Shown: positions 1 through 11,600 of the stretch, piece after piece
How positions within the stretch are numbered: the stretch's first letter is position 1
How the letters are laid out: the number at the start of each line of letters is the position of its first letter
NCBI RefSeq assembly: GCF_000182925.2
Contig: NC_026501.1
Span: 930,001-994,000, forward strand
Direction of reading: 5' to 3'
Source of the DNA: Neurospora crassa OR74A
Taxonomy: Eukaryota; Ascomycota; Sordariomycetes; Sordariales; Sordariaceae
Length of the DNA: 64,000 nt
The notes under the pieces: model-generated
What the model saw: the letters and a program-made list of their open reading frames with translations, nothing else
The model's database searches: none
Told to the model about the DNA's origin: nothing
Translations under genes and position numbers: made by a program

Positions 1-136
1 AGCTACCGCTGTCTGCTCTCCGCACCAGGGGACCGACATTGTTGTGGTGAGGGACATTGACGCCCTTGCGGATGTAGGAGGCCTCGGCGACACTTAGGGC
101 CGAAAGGCCAACGAGAAGTAGGCGACTGAGCTGCAT
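1..136 (-). CDS. N-terminus of a secreted protein (partial, runs off the left edge)
   Basis: The minus strand opens with an ATG at 136-134 and stays open to the window edge, giving 45 codons. The first 19 residues, MQLSRLLLVGLSALSVAEA, form a textbook signal peptide: a basic residue near the start, a Leu/Val/Ala core and an A-E-A cleavage site. The following stretch begins SYIRKG and has a PHHNN segment and a dibasic RR, so a propeptide or a small secreted protein is possible. The body of the protein lies outside the window, so family and function cannot be named. Codon use (C/G-ending third positions) fits a real, fairly well expressed fungal gene. Confidence 0.75.
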   Translation of the reverse strand, partial: MQLSRLLLVGLSALSVAEASYIRKGVNVPHHNNVGPLVRRADSGS

Positions 137-3100
137 TACGATGACACTGATGTGAAAGTGTTGATGTGGTGTTGATGGTTGATGGTATGCGTGGGAATCG
201 TCGAACCCTTATGGGGAAGGGTTATTACACTGGCTCGACGCCCTCCAGTAGTCTGCTGGCTCGGTGAGGCCCGGGTGTGCACTAGGTGACGATCGGTTCT
301 TGGGTTTAGCGCAGGCTAATTAGCTTCCCTTGGGCGCGGCGAATGTCGACCAGTCAACTAAACGAAGGCGGTTGCTCTCAGCGGGGAGAGTGTCGTCGGA
401 TATCGAGACTGGAAGTGGAAGTGTGAATAGGGTTAAGTTGCGAAATCGAACGAGGGAAGTGCGCGCGGTTGGTGAAACGATTGTATGGGTTAGGATCCCT
501 TTTATTTGAGAGTGTAATACTAATGACAATAGAAGCGAGGGAAAGGGAAAATAGGAAAGTGGGTGGAAAATGGGAAACGAGAGACTAGATCGATAGAAAT
601 GGTGGAAGGGTTGGTTGGGTGGGTGGGACGGCTACACTACACTACTAGAATTTTGGACGAGGAGCGGGAAAAGAGCGCGGCGTGATCTCTGCGTCCCATT
701 TCCTTGCAATGACGGGAGTGAGGCATTCCCTCGTTCAGGTCACGAAGACAAGTGGACGACGGGGACAACACACCTTCCAACGCTGGAAGGAACGGAGGGT
801 CGGGTACAAAAGAGTGGACACGGTGGGCACCAAGCGGTAGGGCACTGTGGGTTTGATATCCACAGACCCCGAAGTCCTGCAGGATGCAAACACTTGGCGC
901 CCCAGGATGGGACGACAAGCACTGTCAGCCATGGCCAGCCACCCGTCCGAAAAAATGCCGACAGGCTGGCAACGACCGGCAGAGACTGCCAACTGGCCCC
1001 GCGTGGCCTCGTATTGCGGCCTGGGCGTGCCGGGACAGGCCCTTAATTTGGCGCACGCAGCGCCCATCCGCTGACCCCGATTCGAGATGGAACGAACCAT
1101 TGGTATAACGGTCTCCGGCGGGCCGGCAGTACATCTCTTTGTCTCTGCCCCTGTGGGCCCAGCGCCTGAGTCTGCAAGATTTTATAAATAAAAACTCCGA
1201 CTCCAGCGGTCGAATGTCTTGCCTGGCTGCCCGTTGATTGACAAGGACGGCGTCTATGTACGTTTGACGGACTGTTGCATTCTTTCCAACTGAGTTTGAT
1301 CAAACCAACAAGCTGGCCCATGTATTCTTCAGTTGTCTCCTTTGAAAAAGACGCCACCGTGTTTGGGAAGGCGAGATGAACCATATAAAGTTGAATGAAG
1401 TGGCCTGCCTGTGCTCTGTGCGTCTCCATGCATCATCTGTGATGAATTATGCAACGGGACGAACGGGATGCGCTAGCCAGAATGGCATGCATAATAACGG
1501 TTTTTGATATCAAACTGAAGCCTGCACAACCGTCATCCCAACCCAACCTTTCCTCCCGTCTTCAACGAACGACACCATCTTTTGCCCTCGTCGTCGCACT
1601 CTCGTCATCGCAAACCACCGACTTTCTGGTTGAGTGCTCTGCATATTGCATATTGTTCAATGGCCCGCGGGACAAGGCATGACTCCGTCTATTTCCACTT
1701 CCACTCAAGACAGGACGGGGCAGGTGACATGGAGAGAATTTGACGAGATCCATCGCCAAGACTCTTGAGAAGCTGAGAAAATCAAGGTTGCCAAGCCCGT
1801 ACCCTGAAAATTGGCCAGAGGATTTCTGCAATCTCGAGGGAATGAAATGCGCTTCGATACCTCAGCATTCGGCACCACTCGAATCGCCCTCTGCCTCGGC
1901 TACCATCTTGTCTCCTCTCCCATGAAACAAAATCACCAACGTTCCCCAGATTGCAATGTGTCATGAGGGGTTGCTAGCGACGCGGGAAACCACAGACGAG
2001 CGACGAGCGAGCAATGAGCCAAATCGCCAACAAGTGGAGGGCAAGGCAGTCCGAGATCTGAAGGGTCCCCCGATGTAACCTTCACCTCAGTCCGCACCGG
2101 TGTCCCGGCCTTGGAGACAATTTCGCCACAACCAACCAAACCGACCTCCCCTCCAAGTCCTGGTGTAACCTCCAGGACAGATTCAAGAACCTTCTCCCCT
2201 GGCGCCTATGATGGTTCAGTTAAGTTACATGTATAGCGGTACCAAGCAACGTCTGGCGAGCTTTTGCAGCAGAGCATGTCAAGGCAAGATGATGTAACAT
2301 GCCATCATCATCCCTTCTGGCGCCTATCCAAAAAAAGACAACAGCATTGTCCCATCGATAGCCGGGAATGGCTTCAAAACCCGAGATCTTCATCAGATCT
2401 GCCTCGCGGACGCGTATCCAAGGAGAAGTATGAACAAGTTTCTTTCCATCTCCATTGTTTCGAGAATGCGCAAACCAACCATTCAACTCCCGCCCTCGTG
2501 CGGCTCCCAGGGATTTGCCCGTTCATCCCTCCCCACTTTGGCGTTTCAACACCAAAGTGCGTTCCCGACCATGAAACATTTAAACATTGGAGGAACGAGA
2601 GAGAATGTTGTCAGACGTGATACCGCGCCTATCGTGAAGATCACTTGTCTCAGGTCGACGGCTTCTACCCGCGTCTAGATGTTGTGGAAAGAGCACCGAC
2701 TCGAGAGAGGGAATATGCTGCTTGACATTGATTGATAGTCAATTGTCCAAGTTGCATGCATGCCTGCGCTGCGCAACATTTACAGCAGCCGCCTTCTTAT
2801 ATTTCGATGTTATGGAATCCCCTGGTACTATTTGGTGCATTACTCATCGGACGCGTCATTCGAGAGTTTAGAGGTAATAAGGTGTGCATCTTCCCGTATT
2901 CCCCTTGCCGACTTCAAAGGGGGTTTGAAGGTTTGCAGTATGGCCAACAACATACGAGTCATTCGCAAACAGATATCCCGCAGGCGCCGCACATCAGCTC
3001 ACTTAATCTTTCTTGTGATAGTGTCTCCTTTCCTCTTTCTCTCTTGAGTGACCATCTGGTGCAACGTCCTTGGTCGAAGCTCCTTTGTTGGATAGCTGAA

Positions 3101-4571
3101 GCCGCGATCTTCACAATTACCAAGCGCTCTTGTGTCACGGTGAACAATGGTGAGGAAAAGGCCAACCGATTTTGATGATTGGAGCTCTGGCCTAGAAAAG
3201 GGACGTTCAACGAATGATGTTCAACTTCAGTTATTATTCCTGGAAGCTACCACTCACTCCCGCCTCGAGTCTGGACACGGTACTAGGGTCACATGGAGGC
3301 CCGACAACGGATTGCCTAGATCTCAGAGTCTAGGCAGGGACAGGTGAACAAATTGGTATAACACGGAAGCGGGAACACAGCATCCTTGCGACAGTTTCTT
3401 TGGCAAGTCCAGGCAAGCCTCGCTTTCCCGCTCTATTCACAGAATATTACAGGAAGAGTCGGTCAGTTGGGTTCGAAAAGTAGAAGGGAGTCTATACCTA
3501 CCGACTCAAAGCATTCACATCTGCAGAAAGATGCAAGCCACACAAACATCTCGTTCCAAAGGCAGCACCATAAGGAAGTCCCTCTCTCTCTTTCTCTTCC
3601 GTGCCTGCCTTTTGTGTTTACATCTATAAACGATGGTTGCGCATTCCCAAACTGTCCTCCGTGCTTCAAGTCTTGCTACGATCATGCATCCCATTACACC
3701 CAGATCATTTCATTAGTTTGAACTGTCGAAGCCATTCCAACCCAGCTCGCAACATCTGGCTGTCAGCAAAAAAATGAAACGAAGCTTACCTATGGAATCG
3801 ATACTATGGTTTAGTCTCCCTTGAGGAGCCTGGAAAGGGAAGATATACTGAAATGCCCGACTCCTTCCCAGAGGACTGTTTCAGTACCAGTTCAACAACA
3901 GCACGGCAATCACGTCTTGCGCTCTTGCCCTCCGCTACCTCTATCTACACTTATTTGCCTCCCTTCTAATTTCCACTTGCAAGCCTCCCTCCCGCAGTTT
4001 CCGTCTCAGATCTGGTGAAACCAAAGTCCGAACTCACCAGAACTGAGACATTCGATCTAAGTCACCAACGTACGTGATGCATACATTTATGCATGTTTCG
4101 CTACGAACAGACTATGCTTTCCGATTTCGTCTGAACTGCTTTGATGACAACAAGAACCTTATTGGCTACTTGAACATGGGTACTTGTTGACTGTCGGATG
4201 TTCAAGATAGCTGAGGTCCGTGGTGTAAAGAAATAGGAGGTACAATGCCTCAGAGGTGTCCGGAAGATGAAGTACCTCTGCATTTCTATGCACAAAGCGC
4301 CTCATTAATTACATCCTTCGAAAGTCCGTCGAAGTCAGATTCTGCTTTGCAGAATGATACCATAGTCTCCTTTCTCTTAGTGAGCCAGTTTGGCAGAGCT
4401 CTTCTTGCTAATGTGCCGAGCCAGTTGAAAGAAAATCCGTCTCTACTTCTCAAAGTTCCCCCCTCCCTGTGCTTTTAAACCGCCATTTGCTCTTTTACAA
4501 TTCATTACGAATCCACCGGCTTGTGGTTTTCCTGGAGCCTTACCGACAAGTCACGTTAATAAACACGAACC
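137..4571. other. Intergenic, gene-poor; nothing firmly supported
   Basis: This stretch is the promoter side of the left-edge secreted gene plus about 4 kb in which I find only short open frames on both strands. The best-looking is a minus-strand ATG frame of 128 codons at 1,429-1,043, but it has no recognisable motif or splice partner. A TATAAATA-like motif on the plus strand lies near 1,183. A (CACTA) tandem motif occurs at about 631-647, the same motif that is common at 19-22 kb. Confidence 0.5.
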
Positions 4572-5078
4572 ATGAGCGATCAAAAACATCTAACTACGAA
4601 GCCCGATGAAGAGTCCAACTTCACCGTTACCAAACGTCCAGCCTCTCTCTCAAACGAGTTTGAACAGACCTTCAAACAACGACAGGGATGCGAAAAAGAC
4701 TCTCAAGCTTGTTGGAAGATATCACTGGAGTCACCAGACGGTGAAAATGATCCCCAAAAGCAATTGAATTACACCCAGCGAGCGGAGAGTATTACCAAAT
4801 TTCAATATGCATAACACCGAAGCAAATATGGAAATCACCCCCATGTGGCACTGGGCGCTGGGCACGATTATCTGCCGGGGCGGCGCATGCTGTGGCCCAA
4901 CTTTTCTGATGACGGAGCCATCCCGGAGCACCTATTTGGAGAGATGGCGCACGAAGTAGTTGATACTCTACCGAATCGATTCGTTGCTGATGGCCTGCCG
5001 ATTCAAGATATGGTTCGGCGAGTACCTCTAACAAAGTGTTATCGCCCCGTTCGATCCGCCCGAATCACCTATCACTAG
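4572..5078 (+). CDS. Candidate hypothetical gene, two same-frame segments split by one TAA
   Basis: An ATG at 4,572 in a good context (ACCATGA) opens an 80-codon frame, polar and Lys/Glu/Gln rich (MSDQKHL... start). It ends at a TAA (4,812-4,814), after which exactly the same frame stays open for another 88 codons to 5,078, with protein-like composition (segments LPGRRMLWPNF and EVVDTLPNRF). An intron could remove the stop: GTGAAA at 4,741 to the AG at 4,821-4,822 has the right size, but it shifts the frame of what follows. Alternatives are a degenerate gene or chance. No family is recognised. A further protein-like frame with a GTAAGT donor lies at about 5,356-5,562 and might be a later exon. 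Confidence 0.28.
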
Positions 5079-6502
5079 GTAGGTGGGAAACCTATATCAT
5101 ATCATCCCATTCAAAAATTACGCTTCATTGTTGGCAATGTCCAAGTGACCACCTGGAGAGAAAATCAACAGTTTCCAAGAGCAATAGGGTCCAATGGAAG
5201 AAAACTCGAGGATTCCGAAACAACAACCGTCTGAATGCAGATTTCCTACAAATTCTCACCTCAATTCAGATCAGGGGTGATCGAAGGACAATATAGGAGA
5301 GTGTCTGGGCTCGCTAAAGAAACACCAAGCCGTTGGGTACACCGGGGGGGCGATATTGCAGAGATACGGCAATGTTGATGGTTCTTGCCCGCTGCCCACA
5401 GCAGATTGTCGGCTCCTGAGGAGCGCGAGGTTTCCCTGGTGGGAATTTGCGGATCGGAAACAACACCCTGGTAGTTTCATCGAGGATGTCATCAACGGTA
5501 TGAAGAAGGAGGTGGAAGAGATTGTGAAATGCGGTGAGAGTGTAGAGGAGGTAAATTCTGGTAAGTGGAATGATACTACTGAATATAGGGACAGCGATGA
5601 CCGGGCAGACAGGCAGTTACGAGGGTAGTGATGAGGGCGAGGAGGGTGAAGACGATTGAGAAGGCAGTGGGGATAATGGTTGACCAATGTTGATGCCAGG
5701 TACTGTTATGAATCATGGGCATCAGCTGACATGACCGAGAGCAATGGATGTTAATTGACGGTGACTTTCTGATAGAGGTTGAATTCTCTTTCTTTTCTGT
5801 ACCTTGTTTTTCCGCAACAGCAAGGGCACAGCATGTCTCGGGAAGGTGTCGAATGGAATATACTTACCACAAATCATCTTAGTTGCCCCTGCCCCTGTTT
5901 TTTTTTTTTTTTCGTGTTACTCTGGAGAAGTTTGATGGAGTTAAATTGTTCATTCGTTGCGAGCAACCGACATCACCTCACTGGAGCAGCAAAATTCCCG
6001 AGTTGCTTACCCAGAAAAACTGAAGAAGTAAGGAGGCCAGCTTGGAAGCCATCTACTCCTTCCCAGTTCGACCTATGAGGTGATGCAGCATACAGGCACT
6101 CCTGCCCTCCTGAAAAGATGGAAGGAAGGCACCTTTACCCTCCAACACCCCATCCATTCCTTTCACATCTGCCGCATCATGATGTGTGTTTTACGAGGAA
6201 GCGTCTCTCGTCCCAGTGGTGCCCGTCACGTGGCTTTCCTTGACTTGTTAAATCCTTCAGCTCTCTCCTGTTTCCTGACCGGAGATCCAAACTTTCTAAC
6301 TTTGCTACTCTGAGCTCATTCCGTCATTTCATTCCAATCATCGTCTCGCTTCTCTGCCACAATAGTCGTTACTTATATACATCACTCCATCACTGCAACT
6401 TGTTACTTGTCAACTCCCGACTTTTACCGTCGTCCTATTGTCGGTGTAATAGCTACCCGTGCTGCCCTCTCTGTCATAACAGCCTTGCATCTTGTCGGCA
6501 CG
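5079..6502. other. Intergenic / promoter of the small spliced gene
   Basis: The stretch contains a 12-T or longer homopolymer near 5,900, the exon-like frame at about 5,356-5,562, and the presumed promoter of the gene that starts at 6,503. No complete gene is supported. Confidence 0.4.
6374..6379 (+). promoter_or_regulatory. TATA-like box upstream of the 6,503 gene
   Basis: TATATA lies 124 nt before the ATG at 6,503, and the DNA between contains no ATG, which fits a core promoter plus a short leader. Confidence 0.35.
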
Positions 6503-6989
6503 ATGACTAAGGATCCGGAAGTCCATGCCACACAACACTCGCTAGAGCACCGGATAACACCGCCCCAGTCGTCAGACAAAGTTATCTGGATTGGTTTGAC
6601 CATTGTGTTAGTTTGTGGTTTCTTCTTGTTTTTCTAGTTGCATTACTTGTATGAGCCAAAGTTTCGGGCATGGATACTCAGGATCATGACCTGGCCACGG
6701 AGAGCTACAACCGGCGAGGAAAAGTAAGTCGATTTCATATCATGATTTTCTTTGTTGACTCCGATCGATACCTATCATATCTTGCTCGCACACAGCTAAC
6801 CAAGAATACTTTCCCAGCAATGGCGATATCCAGCTGAGAAACCTACCCCAGGCGGCGACGCCCACGAACGAAGACGGGAACGGAGACAGAGACAACGAGC
6901 CGAGAGCTCGGCCCCAGACGACGGCGACTCACGGAAACCCCGAACACATAAACGAACGAAGACCCCTTGGGCATGGGAGATCTATCTAA
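6503..6989 (+). CDS. Small spliced hypothetical protein (possibly single-pass membrane)
   Basis: The clearest evidence is a canonical intron at 6,724-6,817: GTAAGT donor, GCTAAC branch site at 6,795-6,800 and TTCCCAG acceptor, joining two same-phase frames that end at TAA 6,987-6,989. The downstream exon is hydrophilic (Asn, Asp, Arg, Thr rich). Upstream, the frame from ATG 6,503 meets an in-frame TAG at 6,635-6,637 and then continues open to the donor. The stop sits at the end of a T-rich run (CTTCTTGTTTTTCTAG) that looks like a 3' splice site. Removing a 57-nt phase-0 intron 6,581-6,637 (weak donor GTTATC) gives a 111-residue soluble protein. If instead the T-rich segment is coding, it encodes a hydrophobic helix (VIWIGLTIVLVCGFFLFF) and the product is a 44-residue tail-like peptide. 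No family is recognised. Confidence 0.5.
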
Positions 6990-8695
6990 GTAACAGCAGC
7001 CTACTACGTACCTGGTTATCGGAGCCGGACGGAGACGCTCATTTATTTGGCATGAGTCCACTCGACGCCTAAAGCTTTCGGTGGTGATTCCGGCCAAGTG
7101 GGACTGATCCGGATAACGGTCGTCGGTGGTCCACTGGTCCACTGATCAGCGGTCAAGAGTGGCAGGGATTGTCCGCAAGTGAGGTGTTGCCATTCTGGGG
7201 AGCTGGCCGGCTGCGCACAGCTGCTGCCGAAGCTCAAACGCTGATCTCTTCCTCATTTCTTCCGGCTGTCGACAGCATCACATCAAAAAGTACGAATTCA
7301 CAGGGGCGGTTGGGTGGCACACCATGCATAGGGCACAGAAACCCCAACTTTATCCATGCACCATATCCCGCGACCGCTATGGGGAAGAGACACACAACGA
7401 AAACCTGGGAAACATATAACACGGCATCGAAGCAACGCTGTCACATTCTGTTATGATTTACACACCGTAGGACATCGGTGAAGGCGTCTTTTCGCCGGAA
7501 CACTTGTCCGGAGCATTGCTTTTTTTCACTTACACCTAGCGGGCGGGATGGTTGAGTAGGATCCACTGGGGAAAATAGGGGACCGGGTACATGGTGGGGA
7601 ATTGGCTATTTCAGGTACAATTTCGGGGTTTTCGCGGCTGTTGTTCCTGAATCTGAAACCCCAAGAAGGCTAGACCAGTACGCAGGCTGGGGCTTGATGG
7701 CACCCAACATCATCAACTGCACAGTCTTGGCAGGGGGGTTCGACCTTGAGCATACGATTCGATGTAACCTGTTGAGCGGAAAGGGAAAGACGGCTAGGAT
7801 TGTTCAAGACTCTTCCCCCTCGAGCTATCGAATCTGTCGTCCGCTTAGCATATTTCTGAACACAGCGCTAGAAGCCCAGACAACATATCCACCAAGCTCA
7901 AAAGGCGGTCCCAGAGATTACTGCGAGACAGGAGACACAGCCAGGAGAGGATGAGGAGAGGAGGAATGACTCCCCACAGCCACGGTCGACGTGCTCGGAT
8001 CTTCACTCTTCGACCCGTTTTGCCTCGAGTTGTCGTCACCAGTCGGCCCTACGGTTCCAGCAAGACAACATGATATACCCAAAGCGTTTTCACGGCTCTG
8101 TTTTTGTATGTAGGTATAGACAATCAGTTCAGCGAGTAGTATCGATTCTGCAATTCGACATACAGAGATCTTCATTATGCGTCGCAATCTCTGGACTGGG
8201 GTACTTTGGAAGCACTGACTGAAGACGGACAATTCCGTCCCCAGACCCCAAGAAAATCATTCGTGGCTCATTTCCACTTGTATTATGACAGTCGAACTGA
8301 ACAGATGTTGGTCGGCCAAGCTGGCTTACCGGCACTTTGACCCCCAGCTTGGGTGCTTGGCTGGACCGGGGCCTGGCTCATCTCGTCACGAAGTCGAAGA
8401 TCCAGCGAGCTAGACTCATCATGGACACTCAGCACGCTAGCTCTCAACATCGGTGTAAGATCAGAAACACTATGAAAGGTGAGCTTGCCCACCCATCTGG
8501 CTCTTGGATCTTCTTCTTTTATATCTCTCCCTACGTCCCTTTTGATCCTGTTCACCCCCATCATCAAACGGCGTGCTTTCCCAGCCGTGCAAGCCTCGTG
8601 TTTGCGTCCACTCTTTGAGTCAATCTCATCACATACTCTTTAACAACACCTCATTTATTCTATTCCAATACCAAAGCTAATCATTTAATATAATC
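6990..8695. other. Intergenic / chitinase promoter
   Basis: No gene is firmly supported. A minus-strand frame beginning at 8,564 with a GTAAGC donor at 8,329 looks somewhat protein-like, but it overlaps the chitinase core promoter and I could not find a matching second exon. Confidence 0.45.
8517..8525 (+). promoter_or_regulatory. TATA-like element of the chitinase gene
   Basis: TTTTATATC lies about 170 nt upstream of the ATG at 8,696. The leader that follows is pyrimidine-rich and then A-rich directly before the start codon, as is common for strongly expressed fungal genes. Confidence 0.35.
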
Positions 8696-11600
8696 ATGCA
8701 CAAAAGTCTAGTGGCAGCGGCCGTCTTGGCCGCTACCGCCCGGGCCCACACCCTCACCGAGGCCAAGGTCAACGTTTACTGGGGACAGAGGGGAGACGCC
8801 AGGCTCAGGGATCACTGCGACCAGGCCAACTTCGACTATGTCACTATTGGCGCTCACTGCGATGCCACCTACTACACGAACGGCACAACCAGCGGGCACA
8901 TGAATGGCAAGTGCAGCGTCGTTGCGTCGGACATCAAGCACTGCCAGGAGAAGGGAAAGAAGGTTCTGCTTTCCCTTGATGGTGTCGAGCACATGGGCTC
9001 GCGCTTTTCTCTGTCCAGCGAAGCCAAGGCCGAGGAGTTTGCCAGCTTCCTGTGGGGAGCCTTTGGACCCTACGATGCCAAGTGGACGGGACCCCGTCCT
9101 TTTGACTTTGCTGGTCACCGCGTCTCGGTTGATGGTTTCAACTTGGATGGCGAGCTCAAGCTCAACGGAGGTATGTCAAGTCATTCTTGGGTTTGGAGTG
9201 TCAGATATCAGAACGTGAACATTGGCTAACACACCGCAGCCGGCGAAGGTGCTTATGCCGCCATGGCCAAGAAGCTTCGTGAGTTGTACAACGGCAACGC
9301 CGAGCTCCTTCTTACTGCCGCCCCCGGATGCTCGCTTGATGATGTCAAGATGAAGGCCATCTTCGACAACGCCCAGTTCGATGCCCTGTTCATCCAGTTC
9401 TACAACAACCCTAGCTGCGAGGCTGCCTCGGCCTCTGGCTTCAACTACCTCCAGTGGGAGAAGGCCATCGCCGCCGGCATGAGCAAGGAGGCCAAGCTCT
9501 TCATCGGTCTTGCTGGAGCTTCTGATGCCGCTGGCTCTGGATATATCGAGCCCCTCGAGGCTGCTGCTCTGATCAACACCTACAAGACCCGCTCCTCTTT
9601 TGGCGGTGCCATGGTCTTGGATGCCTTCCGCGGCCAGACTTTGGCCAATGGAATGACTTTCCTCGATGTGATCAACACTGTTGTCTCCTCCGCCGAGGCT
9701 GTTGACCTGAGCTCTGAGTTCTGCGAGGACGAGTCTGCCCTTCCCAAGGTCCCCTCCGTCACCGAGGGTTCTGCCGGTGGCTTTTTCACTGTTGCTGACC
9801 CTTCCGCCATCACCTCTGGCCCCGTCGTTCTCCCCTCCGGTGGCAGCTCTGTTCTCCCCACCGGTGGTAGCTCTGAAGACGAGGTCTGCGAGGACGAGAA
9901 TGTCATTCCCAAGGTCCCCTCCGTCACCGATGGCGCTCACGAGGTTAACCCCACCATTGTTGATACTTCCATCATCACCTCTGTCCCCGTCGCTCTCCCC
10001 TCTGGCGACCGCTCCGAGATCATTGGCGGCAGCCCCGCTACCGAGGACGACGTCTGCGAAGGCGAAATTATGACCGAGGATCCTCTTCGCTCTGGCGTTG
10101 TTCCTAGCGGTGTTATGCCCACCGGTGCCCTTCCTTCCGGTGTCCTTCCCTCTGGCGACCGCTCCGACATCATTGGCGCCATTCCCTCTGGCTCTATTCC
10201 CCTTGGCTCTGCTCCCTCTGGCCTCGTTCCCTCTGGCTCTATTCCCCTCGGCTCTGCTCCCTCTGGCCTCGTTCCCTCTGGGTCTATTCCCCTTGGCTCT
10301 GCTCCCTCTGGCCTCGTCCCCTCTGGCGCCGTTCCCTCTGGCTCCATTCCCCTTGGTTCCGTCCCCTCTGGCGACCGCTCCGACATCATTGGCGCTATTC
10401 CCTCTGGATCCATTCCCCTTGGCTCCGTCCCCTCTGGCGTTGTTCCTTCTGGTGACCGCTCCGAGATTATTGGCAGCCCTGCTGATGAGGACGACGTTTG
10501 CGAAGGCGAGGACCCTGTTCGCTCTGGCCTTGTCCCCTCTGGTGCCGTTCCCACTGGCGACCGCTCCGACATCATTGGCGCTATTCCCTCTGGCTCCATT
10601 CCCCTTGGCTCTGCTCCCTCTGGCCTCGTTCCCTCTGGCGCTGTTCCTTCTGGTGACCGCTCTGAGATCATTGGTGCTATTCCCTCTGGCTCCATTCCCC
10701 TTGGCTCCGTTCCCTCTGGCGCCGTCCCCTCTGGTGACCGCTCCGAGATCATTGGCGCTATTCCCTCTGGCTCCATTCCCCTTGGCTCTGCTCCCTCTGG
10801 CGCCGTTCCCTCTGGCCTCGTTCCTTCTGGCATTGTTCCCTCTGGTGCCGTTCCCTCTGGCGACCGCTCCGAGATCATTGGCAGCCCCGCTGACGAGGAC
10901 GATTATTGCGAAGGTGAGATTACGCCCGAGGACCCTGTTCGCTCTGGCCTTGTTCCTAGCGGCATTGTTCCGACTGGCGCCGTTCCCACTGGCCTCGTCC
11001 CCTCCGGCGGTGTCATCGGCAGCACCGTCCCCGGCGGTGTCATCCCCAGCGGCGTCGCCCCTGGCGGTATTTTGCCCTCCGGTGTCGTTTCCAGCGTTGG
11101 CTCCAAGGTAACCGGCCCTATCGATGGCGATAACGTTGCCCTCCCCAGCGTTGGTCTTCCCTCCGGTGGTGTTATTGCTTCCGGTGTTGTTCCTTCCGGC
11201 GTTGTTCCCTCCGGTGTCGTTTCCAGCATTGGCTCTAAGGTCACTGGTCCTATCGATGGCGATAACGTTGCCCTCCCCAGCGTCGGTCTTCCCTCCGGTG
11301 CTATTGCTTCCGGTGTTATTCCTTCCGGTGTTATTCCTTCCGGCATTGTTCCCTCCGGTGTCGTCTCCAGCATTGGCTCCAAGGTCACTGGCCCTATCGA
11401 CGGCGATAACGTTGCTCTCCCTAGCGTTGGTCTTCCTTCTGGCGATCTTCCTTCTGGCGTTGTCCCCTCCGGTGTCGTTCCCTCTGGTGTTCTTTCCAGC
11501 GTTGGTTCCAAGATCACTGGCCCTATTAATGGCCACAACGTTGCCGTTCCTAGTGCTGGTGTTCCTTCCGGTGTTGTTCCCTCCGGTATCCTTTCCAACG

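Noticed and set aside
8283-8564. Minus-strand ATG frame of about 79 codons ending at a GTAAGC donor, divergent from the chitinase
   Set aside because: It looks mildly protein-like, but it overlaps the chitinase core promoter, the opposite strand is open too, and no convincing second exon follows.
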